From Burhinus oedicnemus (lineage: Eukaryota > Chordata > Aves > Charadriiformes > Burhinidae): a DNA stretch of 64,000 nucleotides. The notes beneath the pieces are model-generated. The model was given only the letters and a program-made list of their open reading frames with translations. It was not told the origin of the DNA and made no database searches. The first letter of the stretch is position 1. Every line of letters begins with the position of its first letter. A program made the translations under genes and the position numbers. The stretch covers positions 1,579,497 to 1,643,496 of the forward strand of contig VFFE01008906.1 in the NCBI GenBank assembly GCA_008921705.1, in the 5' to 3' direction. Positions 12,833 to 25,400 of this stretch are shown here, piece after piece.

Positions 12833-12936
12833 TTCCCATCATACAAATGAGGAATGAAAGCAGAGAAGGACTAAATGACGTGCTCAAAGACACACGGGAA
12901 ATCCGTAGCAGAAATAGGGAGGAACGCAGACCTAAA
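12833..12936 (+). mobile_element. MIR-like SINE relic (best preserved)
   Basis: The stretch follows the MIR consensus in order with few gaps: CCCATCATACAAATGAGGAA (MIR 'cccattttacagatgaggaa'), then GCAGAGAAGGACTAAATGAC, GTGCTCAAAGACACACGG, and GTAGCAGAAATAGGGA with ACGCAGACC. Several dozen matching positions in the right order make chance unlikely. MIR-type CORE-SINEs are ancient in amniotes, and birds keep only worn copies. Confidence 0.65.
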
Positions 12937-15900
12937 TTACACGTTGCTTACGATCACTATTCTCCTTTCTCTGTACCTCGAGATTCTTTGGCACTAAAAG
13001 GGGATTATACATCTCTTCCTTCCCTGAATGTTTGATTTCCACTTTCAGCCTAAGCACCTTAAGCTCCTTTTCCAGTCCGTGGAGATCAGATCAATGTAGT
13101 GAATAGCAGCTAGGCCTTAATTTATTGTTAATAAAGAGTCAGAGGTGACCAGTTCAGACAGAGACATCTACACAGTAGATACCTACAGCCAGTCTATGGA
13201 TGATGAATGCCACCTATACAATAGCAGTTCTATGCAACTGTGTGTGTCCCTACTGTTTTACTTACAGATCTCTTCACTTCTGAGTGTTAATCTAAACTTT
13301 TGAGACAGGATTTTAGAAAGGATTTCAGTATTGTTGCCTGAAGGCCCTTTTTGAAATAACTTTTCCAAGACTTTTCCAAGTTAGGTTTCCATAAAGCAGT
13401 ACTAGATTGTTTCACTGCAACTGTAAGAGAAAGCAGAGACTACCACAACAGAGCTATGCAACATAATACAGTACAGATCTCCTGTATCAATGGGGAGAAT
13501 CACCAAGTCACCAATTTGATTTCTCCAAGAAATACCCATATATGTACACTAAATTGCACTCATAACCTTCCATCAAATTGCATGTATAGAAGACTGGATG
13601 TATAGATGTAATGAAATGGATAAGGTCACATTACAACACATTTACTGCTTTCACCACTTGAGTAATTGCCTGTTGGATGTAGGATTCTTTGCAAAACTCC
13701 TGCAACACTATTATAAAGGTATTCTAAACATTTTATCATTGAAAATTATTGTATTCTCAAGAATTTCAAGATATTCTATTGACCAAGTCAGGATTTTCAG
13801 TAGAGTTTACAAACAATTAGGCAACCACGCTGTAATATGAAAGTAACTGTAGCAAGTTTAAGTTGAGCTTCAAGAACACTATCTCCCTCTACTGGTAAGT
13901 CAGAATGAAATGTTTTGAAAATGGATTACAAAAAGATGGATTTTTAGTCTTATTTTTAATAAAGTTAGAGAATATAATATGAAATTATCTTTTCACAGTT
14001 AAGGTTGAAAACAACATTAAAATATAAGCAGAATTTCACAGAAACACACACAGACAGCATCCCTATATCCGAATCTTTTGTACATAACATTTCCACAAGT
14101 CTCTTCTACAGGAAAGGTTTTCTGGAAAGTAAGTTTAGTTGCTCAGACAGATTCTAGTCATATGAGAATTCAAAAAGCAAGTGTAGTTTTCACATATTGG
14201 AAAAAAAAAAGATTTCTTTAGAGCATATTTTTTCAAAACTGGCCCAGAAATGATACATTTGTTTAATTAATTTGACCAGAGAAAATCTAGCATTTGTTAG
14301 TAGTTTTATGTTGTATCATTAATACTTTTGAGTTATTTTACTTTTTTTGCTTTTGAAACTCTGAAAGTCTACAAAACTTCCATCACTTTATGCAAACAGC
14401 AAATTTCATTATGAAGAACTATTCTCAATTATCTTAATATTATAAGCAAGTCATATACAATGAAGAAGAATCTTGGATTAGATATTTGATGCAGTTCTAA
14501 AATAATTAGTCTAACAAGATAGCTGTGCAATCTCTTATCCTGCAGACAAGCAGCAATATTTCCTGGCTGACAACCAGAATAAGTTCCCAAAAAAGAAGGA
14601 AATTACTTCAAGTATCATAAACCTCTGTTACAAAGGGCAGCTGCATTGCCACTTTGGTCCACAGACTTAAGTTTGTTTTGGAGTCAGTGATAGATACTCA
14701 AATAATAGATAACATCAAAAAGGATCCCATTCCTCTCATACCAGGAGCTATCCTCTGGAATGCAGTTGGCAGACTTGCAGCCCCTGAGCTTAATTACTGC
14801 ACCTCATGCCTTGGAATGAACTCTTCAATCTTTAATTTCACGGGAGGAGCTAGTTAGGGTACAGCATTGTATTAACACTTCTTGGCAGAAAGGCCTTCCA
14901 ATTAACAGAGCTGCCTTATAGGTATATTCTCACAAAGCTGTACTATAAGAGATCTAGACTTCCTTGATCATAAATCATGAAATAAAACTACTCCCTTAAA
15001 TAACAAATGAGTTTAGGTGTTTTGCCATTTGCATAACAAAGAAGAAAATAAGAAAATAAATGTTTAGTTCTCCAGAGTTATATGATTTGCTCCTTTTAAG
15101 CCTGTCAGAAATTTATTTTGTTTAAAAACAAACATAAGTCCATATTCCCTGCATCTGTCTATACAGGCTAAGCCAATGATGAAAACTACATGGCACTTCT
15201 CCCACTACCTATCCTCATCCCTGCGCAAGTGTTACAAGAATTAGCTCACAATTCCATTCTAAATACATTTTTTTTGTAGACTTGGCTGATTTGAATATTT
15301 CTCACATTATTAAATATCCTCCTATAAATTTCTTCAGCAAGACAGCACTAAATATCATCAGGCACGTGAAGTGTGTTTTCCTGGCATTTGAAGAAACCAA
15401 GTTCACTTAATTTATAAGTTCATAATTTTTGAGTCATTTTTTTAGTCTGCAGTTTCAGTTTTTACATTTAAGCCCATAAAGACCAAGGCATCCTTTAAAA
15501 TCCTGCCAGACTGTAAGTTAGCACCTCACCAGTAGTTACCAAGTATAAATTTCCAAGACCTCTAAGTAGTAGAGAGCTAGTTTTGCTACTAATATGGACT
15601 ATATTCTCCACGGTCACACTATTCTTGGCATAATGGAGATGTTCTTAAAACTTGGAATGTTTTTCACATAATTTTTTTCATTATAGTCTGATGCTCCTTC
15701 TACTGAGAGATGGGAGACTTCTGTCAGGCATATCATTTTCTAGGGTTAAAGGAATGGGTTGAATAAGAATGGATTCAACCTTTTATTAATAATAAGAATA
15801 AAAAGCCTTTCATGGGGAAGGGAGATAAAAAAGGCTTCCCCTTATAAAAGATAGTTATTATATGCATGCACACATTACGTAGTCAGGTGGCTAGGCTAAT

Positions 15901-18900
15901 TCGTCATTTATCATTAAGTTACCTGGCAGTTTCCACTATGACCCTGTTTTCAGGCCTCCATTGTTTAGTGAGACTCATGGTCTGGTCTGAAATTTTCCAG
16001 ATAAAATGTCTGCTTTGAGGTAATGCTGTTGTTCAACCAAAAGAACTCAGGTGTTTCCAAGAGCACTCACTGCTCCAGATAAGACCATCTGTATTCTTTA
16101 TTCTTTCCTGAATGGGTTTTAAGACTAGACCTATGCAGAGCACAATGCAGACAGCCAAATGGTGCCTAAAGTATGAACCACTGGTACCAGGAGCTCTGTA
16201 TCCCAGATGGGAAGAATACAACCTCCTGAGTCAGCACAAGTGGACCAATGCCACTCTAATCATGGCTGCTGTTTGGTCGCAGGGTAGACCCAGTCAAGAA
16301 CCCAGCACATGCTCCACAGAAGGGGACTCTGAGATCAGTGTTGGGTGAGGTGACACCATCATCCAGACTGCAGCAGTATGTTCAAGAGCACGGCCCTTGA
16401 GCCTGACGTCCTTGAATGAGCTGAGCAATCTTAGCAACCAAGTCCCTGTCATTAGGAGCAGTTTTCTTTTACTTTGTTGAAAATTGAATTGCTTTAGCCA
16501 GACTAAAACCTTCACATTTAGTATTTCCTACAAGGCTCTGTATTTGCCACTAGTCAGGTACTCCAGTCCCTCCAACTACAAATATGTCTTGCTACTCAGA
16601 ATTGTGACTCAGATTTTCTCTTATTTGGGCACCAGGAGAATCAGGAGAAACGTCTGCTTGAACAAAAAAAAGCCAGAGTGAGGTACAGCCCTCCAGCTAT
16701 AAAAGCTGGACACCACGAGCCCCAGGTCTCCCTGTACACACCATACTTTGACATGCATCACTTCATACTCTCAATTCCTCATGTACAATGAATACCACTC
16801 AGCATCGTTACTGGGGTGCTACAATGCATATACACAACTATCCTTATCAGATCCATGCTATTTCAGCATGCAAGTGTCCTTTAAAGCACATACTTTTATG
16901 CATTAAGGATCAGATTACATTATTTAGTAGTCTAATGCTCAGACTTGAGTAAAACTAAAACTAAAACAATGGACCTGGTTTGCCATATAAAGCTCCAGAT
17001 GAATGAAAATATCAGTTGTCAAACTCTACATTTGGTTTTTACCACTCACTAAGATGCTGTGATATGCAGAAGCCAAAATTCTCCGAGCAGCTCAGAGCTG
17101 TCAGGCAGCTCTTCCCTCCATTTCTCCTGCTCTCTGCATGCTTCGCCAGCTCCTGCATCTGATCAGAACTGAACTCTGATCCTGGTACCCTTAAAAACTC
17201 TGTTCATATAATGTTTCTAGACTAACTAAAAGCAGGAGTTATCTGAGAAGTCATAAACCAACTTATGTTGGCAAGATTTCAAGCTCATTTTCTGACACCC
17301 GAGAAAATCTAATTGTCTGCATAAATACCCACAGCTACAGCTGGTCTACACAGTCCTTGCAGTCTTTTCAGCTTTACCTTTACAAAATAGATACTGAAGC
17401 TAACAAGCTTGTCTGCAACTACAGTGGGTGTATAATGAGGTCCCATATGGACCTCATGAAGTTGAGGCAGCATGGCAAAAACCCCCATGTACTAGCAGTG
17501 TAGTGGTTAAAGCCAGTTATAAGCAGCAACAGTAATTTTCCTATGGTCACTGGATCCCTCGGCCGCTGTCAGAGCACAGCAATGGTTGCTGTCACTAGTT
17601 CAAGACCTCAGACTGAAATGAGATTTGCCAGTGCCACGTCACAGGATAAACTTCTCTTATAAAGTCTAACTTGCAAGAGAGAAACTTGGTTTGAAGCCAA
17701 ACCACAGTGGCATGTGAGACAAGCAAGCCCATTCTACTCTAACTCAGTAGAGCATCAAGTGACGCTTTGGTCATTGCCTGTGGTTTGTCTCTGGTCCAAA
17801 AGAATTAGCTGTGTGTTTTCCTTACTTTGCATAACTTGATGACAAGCCCTTTCTGAAGAACCCCAGCAGATCTTTGTAAGTTTACATCCTGAATAACTAA
17901 CATTAGCTGAGCTGGGAGAACTAATTGTTCCTGCAACTACAGCTGCTGGCCTATACACAAGAAAAGTTTCTGAATTTCTGTAAGAAAATGATCATGGCTA
18001 TGCTTAAAAAGATTAATTACTATTTAAATGCCCCATTCTTGCCATGTGGTTATTTTCTCAATGTAGATTTACCTCCTGTCTTCAGGTTCCTGTGTCTAAG
18101 AGTCTAGAGGCAGAATGTTGTCTGTTACGTAGAAAAAGGGTCAGAAATAATGTTGATTATAGTTAAATATAAACAATAACTCACTATTGGCCTGAACTGA
18201 AGTTCACTGAGATTAACGGGCTTCTTCCCTTCAGTTTTCAGCCATCTTTAGATCAGACCATAGCTTTTTATATGGGCAATATGATTGTACCCAGAATAAA
18301 CTGCTACTTCAGTACGAGAGACTGCATGAGAGGCTAAATGACAGACTGGAAGTAGTTTGATAAACTTTCTTATATTTCCTATTTGTGCACTTAATTTCCA
18401 TTATGTTGTTTTCTGAATCCACTGATTAGGATGCCATGTATATTGTCATATATAATAATTTAAAAAATGTAGGGACTAGACTAGCAGGACTGCTGCTTAA
18501 GTCCATAGACATGCTGGCAGAGCTTTGCGTGACTTCTTTTAACCTCTGTCTAATAAACAAGATCATTTTCATGAGTTTTAGAATCCAGTCAGTAAAATAT
18601 ATAGAGAATTCTCTTCAAGGCTTGAAGACTAGCAGAAGTTGAGGGAAAACATCCTTTCCATGTGTGTCAGCTACAGTTTTTTTGTTAAATTAAAGTGAAT
18701 TTTAACAGTTGGAAAAAGAATTTTACTTTAAAGAAAGTCCCTGCTGCTACTAAACTTTTTTTTTTTAATCTAGAGGGCATGATTTAATTGCTGTCTTCGG
18801 TACTTTTCAACTGTCTGTAAAATACAAATATTCTATTTGTCTAGTCTTCCTGAGCTGTTGTAAAGATTTTCAACATTTTCACACTTTAATAACTTCAAAT

Positions 18901-19013
18901 ATAAATGTATGTATGTACAATAAAATTATTCATGGGAATGTAATGCAGCAGATTTTTCAGCTACACTTCTTGAATACCAAGATAAAATTTATTCCTGCTT
19001 TCATTCCTGTGAA

Positions 19014-20456
19014 TTCATAGAAATCATAGAAAGTTGGAAGGGACCATAAAGATCATCTAGTTCTAATCCCCCTGCCATAGGCAGGGACACCTCCTACTAG
19101 ACCAAGTTGCTTAAAGCCTCATCCAACCTGGCCTTGAACACTTCCAGGAATGGGGCCTCCACAACTTCCCTGGGCAATCTGGTCCAGTGCCTCACCACCC
19201 TCACAGTAAAGAATTTCTTCCTGACATCTAATCTAAATTTACCCTTTTCCAGTTTGAAGCCATTAACCCCTTGTCCTATTATTACATGCCCTTGTAAGAA
19301 GTCCCTCTCCAGCTTTCTTGTAGGCACCCTTCAGATACTGGAAGGTTGCTATAAGGTCTCCCTGGAGCCTTCTCTTCTCCAGGCTGAACAACCCCCACTC
19401 TCTCAGCCTGTCCTCATAGCAGAGGTGCTCTAATCCTCTGATCATCTCCATGGCCCTCCTCTGGACCCGTTCCAACAGGTCCATGTCCTTCTTATGCTGG
19501 TGGCTCCAGGGCTGGACACAATACTCCAGGTGGGGTCTCACAAGCGCAGAGTAGAGGGGCAGAATCACCTCCCTCGACCTGCTGGCCACGCTTCTTTTGA
19601 TGCAGCCCAGGGTGTGGTTGGCCTTCTGGGCTGCAAGTGCACATTGCTGGCTTGTGTTGAGCTTCTCATCCACCAACACCCCCGAGTCCCTCTCCTCAGG
19701 GCTGCTCTCAATCCATTCTCTGCTCAGTCTGTATTTGTGCTTGGAATTGCCACGACCCACGTGCAGGACCTTGCACTTGGCCTTGTTGAACTTCATGAGG
19801 CTTTCTTGGGCCCACCTCTCAAGGCTGCCCAGGTCCCTCTGGATGGCATCCAGTGTGTTGACCACTCCACACAGCTTGGTGTCGTTGGCAAACTTGTTGA
19901 GGGTGCACTCAATCCCAACATCCATGTCACCAACAAAGATGTTAAATACTACCGGTCCCAGTACCGACCCCTGAGGAACACCACTCATCACTGATCACTA
20001 CTTGGACATTGGGCCATTTACTGCATCTCTTTGCATGCAACCATCCAGCCAATTCCTTATCCACCGAGCGGTCCATTCGTCAAATCCAGGTCGCTCCAGT
20101 TTAGAGACAAAGATGTCATGTGGGACAGTGTCAAATGCCTTGCACAAGTGCAGGTAGATGGCATCTGTTGCTCTCCCTTTATCAACCAACGCTGTAATCC
20201 CGTCGTAGAAGGTGTCATTTGTCAGGTGCAATTTGCCCTTAGTGAACCCATATCGGCTGTCGGTGATCAGCTCCTTATTCTATGGGTTTCTTGGGAGGAT
20301 CTGCTCCATGATCTTGCTGGGCACCAAGGTGAGACCAACTGGCCTCTAGCTGCCTGGGTCTTCCTTTTCCCCCTTTTTAAAAATGGGTGTTATTTTTCCC
20401 TTTTTTCAGTCAGTGGGAACTTCACCAGACTGCCACAACTTATCAAATATGATGGG
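19014..20456 (-). mobile_element. CR1 LINE, 5'-truncated, reverse transcriptase to 3' end
   Basis: Reading leftward the element starts just before the WQSGEVP-like start of the reverse transcriptase (decayed frame). It runs through a KAFDTVPH segment (19998-20231) and a 242-codon open frame (19263-19991) with [27 protein letters not shown] and [10 protein letters not shown], and ends in the CR1 3' tail near 19014. The catalytic FADD box reads FAND, with the Asn codon at 19884-19886. It is closely similar to the CR1 at 42787-45837 and to the tail at 22113-22478. The frame is broken upstream of the 242-codon stretch, so the copy is dead. Confidence 0.93.
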
Positions 20457-20757
20457 TAGTTGCCCTCCTCTGGATGCATTTGAGTACCTTCACATCCTTC
20501 TTAAATTGTGGGCCCAGAATTGCACAGAGTACTCAAGGTGAGGCCACACCAGAGCTGAATACAGCAGTATAATCACCTCTCTTGACCAGCTGGTCATGCT
20601 GTGTTTGATGCAACCCAGGATGTGGTTTGCCCTCTTGGCTGTCAGAGCACACTGCTGGCTCCTACTGACCCTGCTGTTGACCAGCACCCCTGGATCCCTT
20701 TCTGCAGGGCTGCTCTCCAGCTACTCCTCTCCCAACTTATACTTGTATCTGGTTATA
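20457..20757 (-). mobile_element. CR1 LINE fragment, part of C-terminal ORF2
   Basis: Minus-strand translation of 20490-20687 gives a reverse-transcriptase C-terminal stretch (QQCALTAKRANHILGCIKHSM, shortened here, then EVIILLYSALVWPHLEYS). This is later in ORF2 than where the abutting element at 19014-20456 begins, so the two are separate CR1 pieces side by side and not one element. No 3' tail belonging to this fragment is seen beyond 19014. Confidence 0.85.
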
Positions 20758-20890
20758 ATATCTGATGGAAGGACAGTAGAAACTCTGGTAGCATTAGAGA
20801 ATTATTCATGATTCAAGCTGTTGTATCATATAATTACTAGTGTAATATACACAACCAAAAAAAGTCATGAACATAACTGAAGTTCTAGAC

Positions 20891-21615
20891 TGCTGTGGTC
20901 TGGGCTGGATTCGCCCAATCAGGTGGAACGACAGATGCTCTCTCTCCTGCTCCACTTCAAAGGAAGGCAGGAGAGAGAGAAAAAGAGAGACTTAAGAGTT
21001 TAGAAGGAACTAAACTACTTTAATGAAATATTAATAATAAAATAATAAAAAGAAAAATAATGAAATATATACAAAACCGTATCAAGCTCCCAGGATAACA
21101 ATCACATCACCAGCAGGCGCTGGGGAAGTCCCAGACTGGACTCAGTGACGGATGGGAACTGGATTCCGGATCTGGATTCAGGATCGGGATCAAAGGCAGA
21201 CGAACAGACAGAGTTCTCCTTGGACGCCGGCCACTGAAGAAAGAGAGCTGACCCTTTGATCCCTCAGCTTTTATACTGAGCATGAGGCAGACGGGATGGA
21301 ATGCCCCTGTTGGTCAGTTTTGGGTCACCTGTCCTGTTTGTTCTTCCCCACGGGTGCAACCCTCTATGCTTTTCCACTTCTGATCCTCCAATGGGTCAGG
21401 TAACAAAGTTGGCTGGCCTTGGTTGTTACAGCAAGAAGTATAAGCAAGAGCTTCTCTGCATACCATCCCTTGGCATTAACTACAAACATGGGTCTTCTCA
21501 CTCTGAGATTGAACAGTTTTCTGCACAATATGCTGTTAATTTCAGCAGTTAGAAGCCTAGCTAAAAAGTAAAGTTACTGAACAAAATTGGTCCTGTTTTA
21601 CCTCAAACCAGGACA
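20891..21615 (-). mobile_element. Solo LTR of an avian endogenous retrovirus (copy 1)
   Basis: The 725-bp unit begins TG and ends CA, with related inverted ends (plus-strand right end CCTCAAACCAGGACA). It is flanked by TAGAC (20886-20890) and CAGAC (21616-21620), a 5-bp target duplication with one change. It aligns along its length to 41867-42573 in opposite orientation. On the minus strand TATAAAAGC (21275-21267) precedes an ATTAAA-type polyadenylation region, giving minus as the transcriptional orientation. No gag, pol or env sequence adjoins it, so it is a recombined solo LTR. The 5-bp duplication is typical of some ERV classes, but the class is left open. Confidence 0.85.
21267..21275 (-). 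promoter_or_regulatory. TATA box of solo LTR copy 1
   Basis: TATAAAAGC on the minus strand is a near-ideal TATA box at the expected U3/R boundary. The matching site in copy 2 (about 42207-42215) reads AGTAAAAAAGC and has lost it. Confidence 0.55.
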
Positions 21616-22112
21616 CAGACACATTCACAAAACACGTACTACTGTGACTTTGGAGCAATCTTCTCTCCAGTATTTTTAGCAAGATTATGGCCACCTCATG
21701 TGACAGAAAGAGCAGACTGAGCCAGAGGATGATTGAATCTCTGCTTCCTCTCCCAACCCTGATTAACTCAACCTTCTGAAGCAGCTATGCTGTGTCCCAA
21801 ATGCAGTTTCCAAGAGAGAGACAAACAGAACTGTGGTGCATTAGGCCACCCTTTTTAAGCAGAACCTGTTCTTTCATTCTAACCTCTTCCATCTCTGTCC
21901 CCTGTACCCAAGGAAATATGAACTGATTATCAGTACAGGACTGTACACAGTTGTGTTTTAAATAGTTGTGTTTGATCATGGAATCGGGTCTTCTGCTGAG
22001 ATTACATGTCTGTGTTTGACCATGAAAGCTGGTGTTCTGCTGAGATTTGTACTAATTCTAATTTCTCATTTAATAAGGTCTTTGAATATATTCTGAAAAG
22101 AGACCTTTGTTT
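21616..22112. other. Unique spacer, no gene seen
   Basis: About 500 bp between the solo LTR and a CR1 tail. It holds only short frames (for example 21785-21979, minus) with no recognisable product. Confidence 0.6.
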
Positions 22113-22478
22113 AAGGACATGGACCTGTTGGAATGGGTCCAGAGGAAGGCCAAGAAAGCTGGAGAAGGACTTCTTACAAGGGCATGTAATAATAGGACAA
22201 GGGGTTAATGGCTTCAAACTGGAAAAGGGTAAATTTAGATTAGATGATTAGATATCAGGAAGAAATTTTTCACTGTGAGGGTGGTGAGGCACTGGACCAG
22301 ATTGCCCAGGGAAGTTGTGGAGGCCCCATTCCTGGAAGTGTTCAAGGCCAGGTTGGATGAGGCTTTAAGCAACTTGGTCTAGTAGGAGGTGTCCCTGCCT
22401 ATGGCAGGGGGATTGGAACTAGATGATCTTTAAGGTCCCTTCCAATTCTAACCATTCTGTGATTCTATGATTCTATGA
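22113..22478 (+). mobile_element. CR1 LINE 3' tail with internal deletion
   Basis: It starts in the ORF2 C-terminus (GGACATGGACCTGTTGGAA), then jumps over roughly 150 bp present in the copy at 19014-20456 to the ACTTCTTACAAGGGCATGTAA segment. It continues through the 3' UTR to the GATTCTATGATTCTATG end. It is near-identical to the 3' region of the oppositely oriented copy about 2 kb away. A local duplication within the TTAGATGATTAGAT segment sets it apart. Confidence 0.9.
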
Positions 22479-25400
22479 AAAACCTATCAACACCAGTAAG
22501 GTATTCCATATGACACAGAATAATTAGAGACAAAAGCTTAGGTCTATCTAAAACTATTGTCTTTTATAGCATTCACCATCAGCATTTAGTGGCAAAATAA
22601 AACCTAAGTGGCTTCTAAAACCTACTAGTGATGAGTGACCTATGCAGCCAATTAGAAAGTCAAAAGGATTTTGCCACATGGTGGTGAATGTTTTTATTTT
22701 CTTACTCATGAGCGTGGATGGCCTGCCTGCCTGGTTTGTAGAGCAACCTGGCTTGCCTTAAGTAGATTAGTATTGTTCTAACTGCACTCATTCCTATCCT
22801 GATCTCTGAAGAACAAGCATGTGATAGCAGATTTGGTCACCAACACCAGGCTGTTTGGATACAGCATCCTCTGAGCAGAGCTCTACGCACTCTATCCTGG
22901 AAGTAACTATTCCATTTCAGTGTCATCTTGGTTTGAGTCTATCTGTTAGTACCCAGCAGCAGCAGCCACATACAGAATTTCTCCAAACCAAGTATTAATT
23001 TGAAATAGAGTTAGCTATGTGAGTGACAATTTCTGTGTAGATGGGTTCTCCTTTTGTGCATAATTTTTCACTCAGGATCTGCTCAGAAAAGTAACTGCAT
23101 CAATAGCATTATACACAGCTTGTGTATTGTTCCTTACTGGATCCCAAATATGCTTACACATAGCTTTTCTACTTGTCAGCTCTTAAACACAGGATCTTTT
23201 CTTTTTGCAAATCATTCTAGAAATAAGGTCTTGCAGGCCTCATTACATCTCATTTACTCTCTACTGGTTAGGGTACTCAGCAAATGTGAAACTAATTCGC
23301 TCTGCAAGTGGAGTACAGTCTGAAAATTTGGTTTTGATGCACAGCATGGTGTAAAGCTCCAGCACATCTCATCACCCTTATGCTGGACGCCACGCTTTCT
23401 CACTCAGATGAAACTTAGGACTGAGTCACAGAAGAGCCCAGGAGATCGCCACTTTAAAGCCATCTTTCACATTACTGTATGTTTTTAAGGATTCAGAAAA
23501 CGCTGTTTAGCAAAGTAAGAAGACAACTGCAAAGCATACAGCTTGTTTTTAAATTAAAGGATATGAATGGTGCTATAGTTCAAAAGGCTGCACATTTTAC
23601 TATAGCAGCCACAAGGTGGAGACCTTTACAACAGATGAGTCCAAAAAGTAGTGGCTGCTGTGAACATGCACACCTGCTTATCAAAGCTTGGGGTTGCTAG
23701 CACCTCTGCCTGCAAGCTATTTCTCCTGTAATGCTGGTGTTAGAGGTATAGCACAGGGAAATGCTGTATCAGGTGCTGCTTTCTCCAATTAAGAGTCACC
23801 TGCAGTATGCAAAGCATGTGAGAAAGGCACTTTCCTGCCAACTAAGTGTTAGCTTAAAAAGGACATTCAGTGTCACTAAGACTAATCTGACTGGTAAAGG
23901 AGAACCATTTCATTTGTGTTCAGAAACACATCTGTGTTGCTGGAGTCCATTTATATTTTTTAACAGAGATTCTTAGTCAGAGATTGGTGCCTTGGGCCTG
24001 AAAAACTTGCTTCTCAAAACATCCATTTATACTATGTTATAGGTTCTTATTCTTATTCTTTTTCCCTTAATTAATTTAAAAAGTTGGGGAGAGGGAACAA
24101 ATTAATATAAACCAGAATTGTTAGCTAAAAACTCCTGCTTCCAAAATAGATTCATTTTGTGACTTTGAAAAAAATACTTAAACCTGTGTTTCTCCAACAG
24201 TAAAACAGAGATGGTACTATACTTTGCTATTTTAGAGATTATTCTGAAGCCGTTTTACTTTTCCTTCAAGGTTTAGAAATTATAATGATTAATATTGCTA
24301 TTTTCTTTACCTACTCTTAAATAGAAGCAATAGAACATGCTGCAAAATGTCACTTCTGTCCAAACTTTATCTGCACCCCTTGAACTCTCTAAGGTAGATA
24401 GGGAGCAATAAACCAAGGAATGCCTAACTACGGGCAGAACAAGTTTTGTGGAAGGTATTGAGTTGTTATTGTTCTTAACCCAAAACTGACAAAAATATTC
24501 AGTATAGCAACAAGGTTAGTCAAATTCTTAATTGTCCCGTATAGAGAAACCTAAAAGGCAACATTACCAAATATGAAAGCAATATTATCAACATTGTATG
24601 GAAAAAAATATATTTAACACTTATGAAAGATGCCAGACTAGCATGCCCATGTTCATCCTACAGAAGGCATTAACAGAGACCCTTTAGGTCTGAACGAGTA
24701 CCAACATTTCAAGTCAGTGATGCTTGACTGCTTGGGTTTGGTGGAAAAGCTAAGTGGCCAATTAGGCATCAGGTTTTTTGGTTTTGAGTTGTTGTCATCA
24801 TTGAGGGTCTTACCAGAATTTGAGGAAACCCTACACAGGTCTTTGCTCAGGGTAGGGACTGTAGAGAGATGCATTTGGATTTTGACGGTATCAGCAGGAG
24901 GTAGCAGAATGAAGGAAAGAAATGTGATCCCAAGGGACTCTGTCATGCTTGCTGCCTTGATAATAATCAAACACTCTCAGTAAGGTAGTTTTTAGTTCAT
25001 CTAATATTCAACGTCTTTATTCTGCCCAGTGCAGGTTTTCTCAATTACAATGCCTTATGGCATTAAGTCTACTAGTCCCATTGTTCTACCAAAAAAGGAC
25101 ATTATGTTTGTTTAACAAAACCTACCTTCCACAAAACACTGCCATTAACTATATTTTAAGACTGTGATGACCACCCACCCTGGGAGCATCTGTGTGGTTC
25201 CAAAAAAGCCGGTCCTAAAAAAATGCCCTCCCCCATCCAGTTAAGAAAAAAATGCAATAAAGCAGTCACATATTTTAAAACAATTTTAACATTTGCGTCT
25301 CTTACTTGTTTCTTGCATACTTAAAATTGATAAATCATGGGATGAAAGTGCAGCCACTCCCTCTCTGAAACACAGTCCTTCCAGATCATCTTGAGGGCAC

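Larger units (their letters stand above)
8031..19013. other. Intergenic DNA upstream of HMCN1, no gene seen
   Basis: About 11 kb of mostly unique, AT-rich DNA. It contains two MIR-like relics (near 8476 and 12833), a 22-bp tandem duplication at 8594 and a G-rich tract near 9706. ORFs do not exceed about 120 codons. The longest (12673-13035, plus) overlaps the MIR-like relic and shows no domain. No tRNA, rRNA or coding exon is recognisable. Enhancers or non-coding RNA exons cannot be excluded by eye. Confidence 0.7.

Noticed and set aside
19494..19994. Long plus-strand frames (19494-19994, 19597-19974, 44835-45404 minus) as genes
   Set aside because: They are antisense shadows of CR1 reverse-transcriptase coding sequence.
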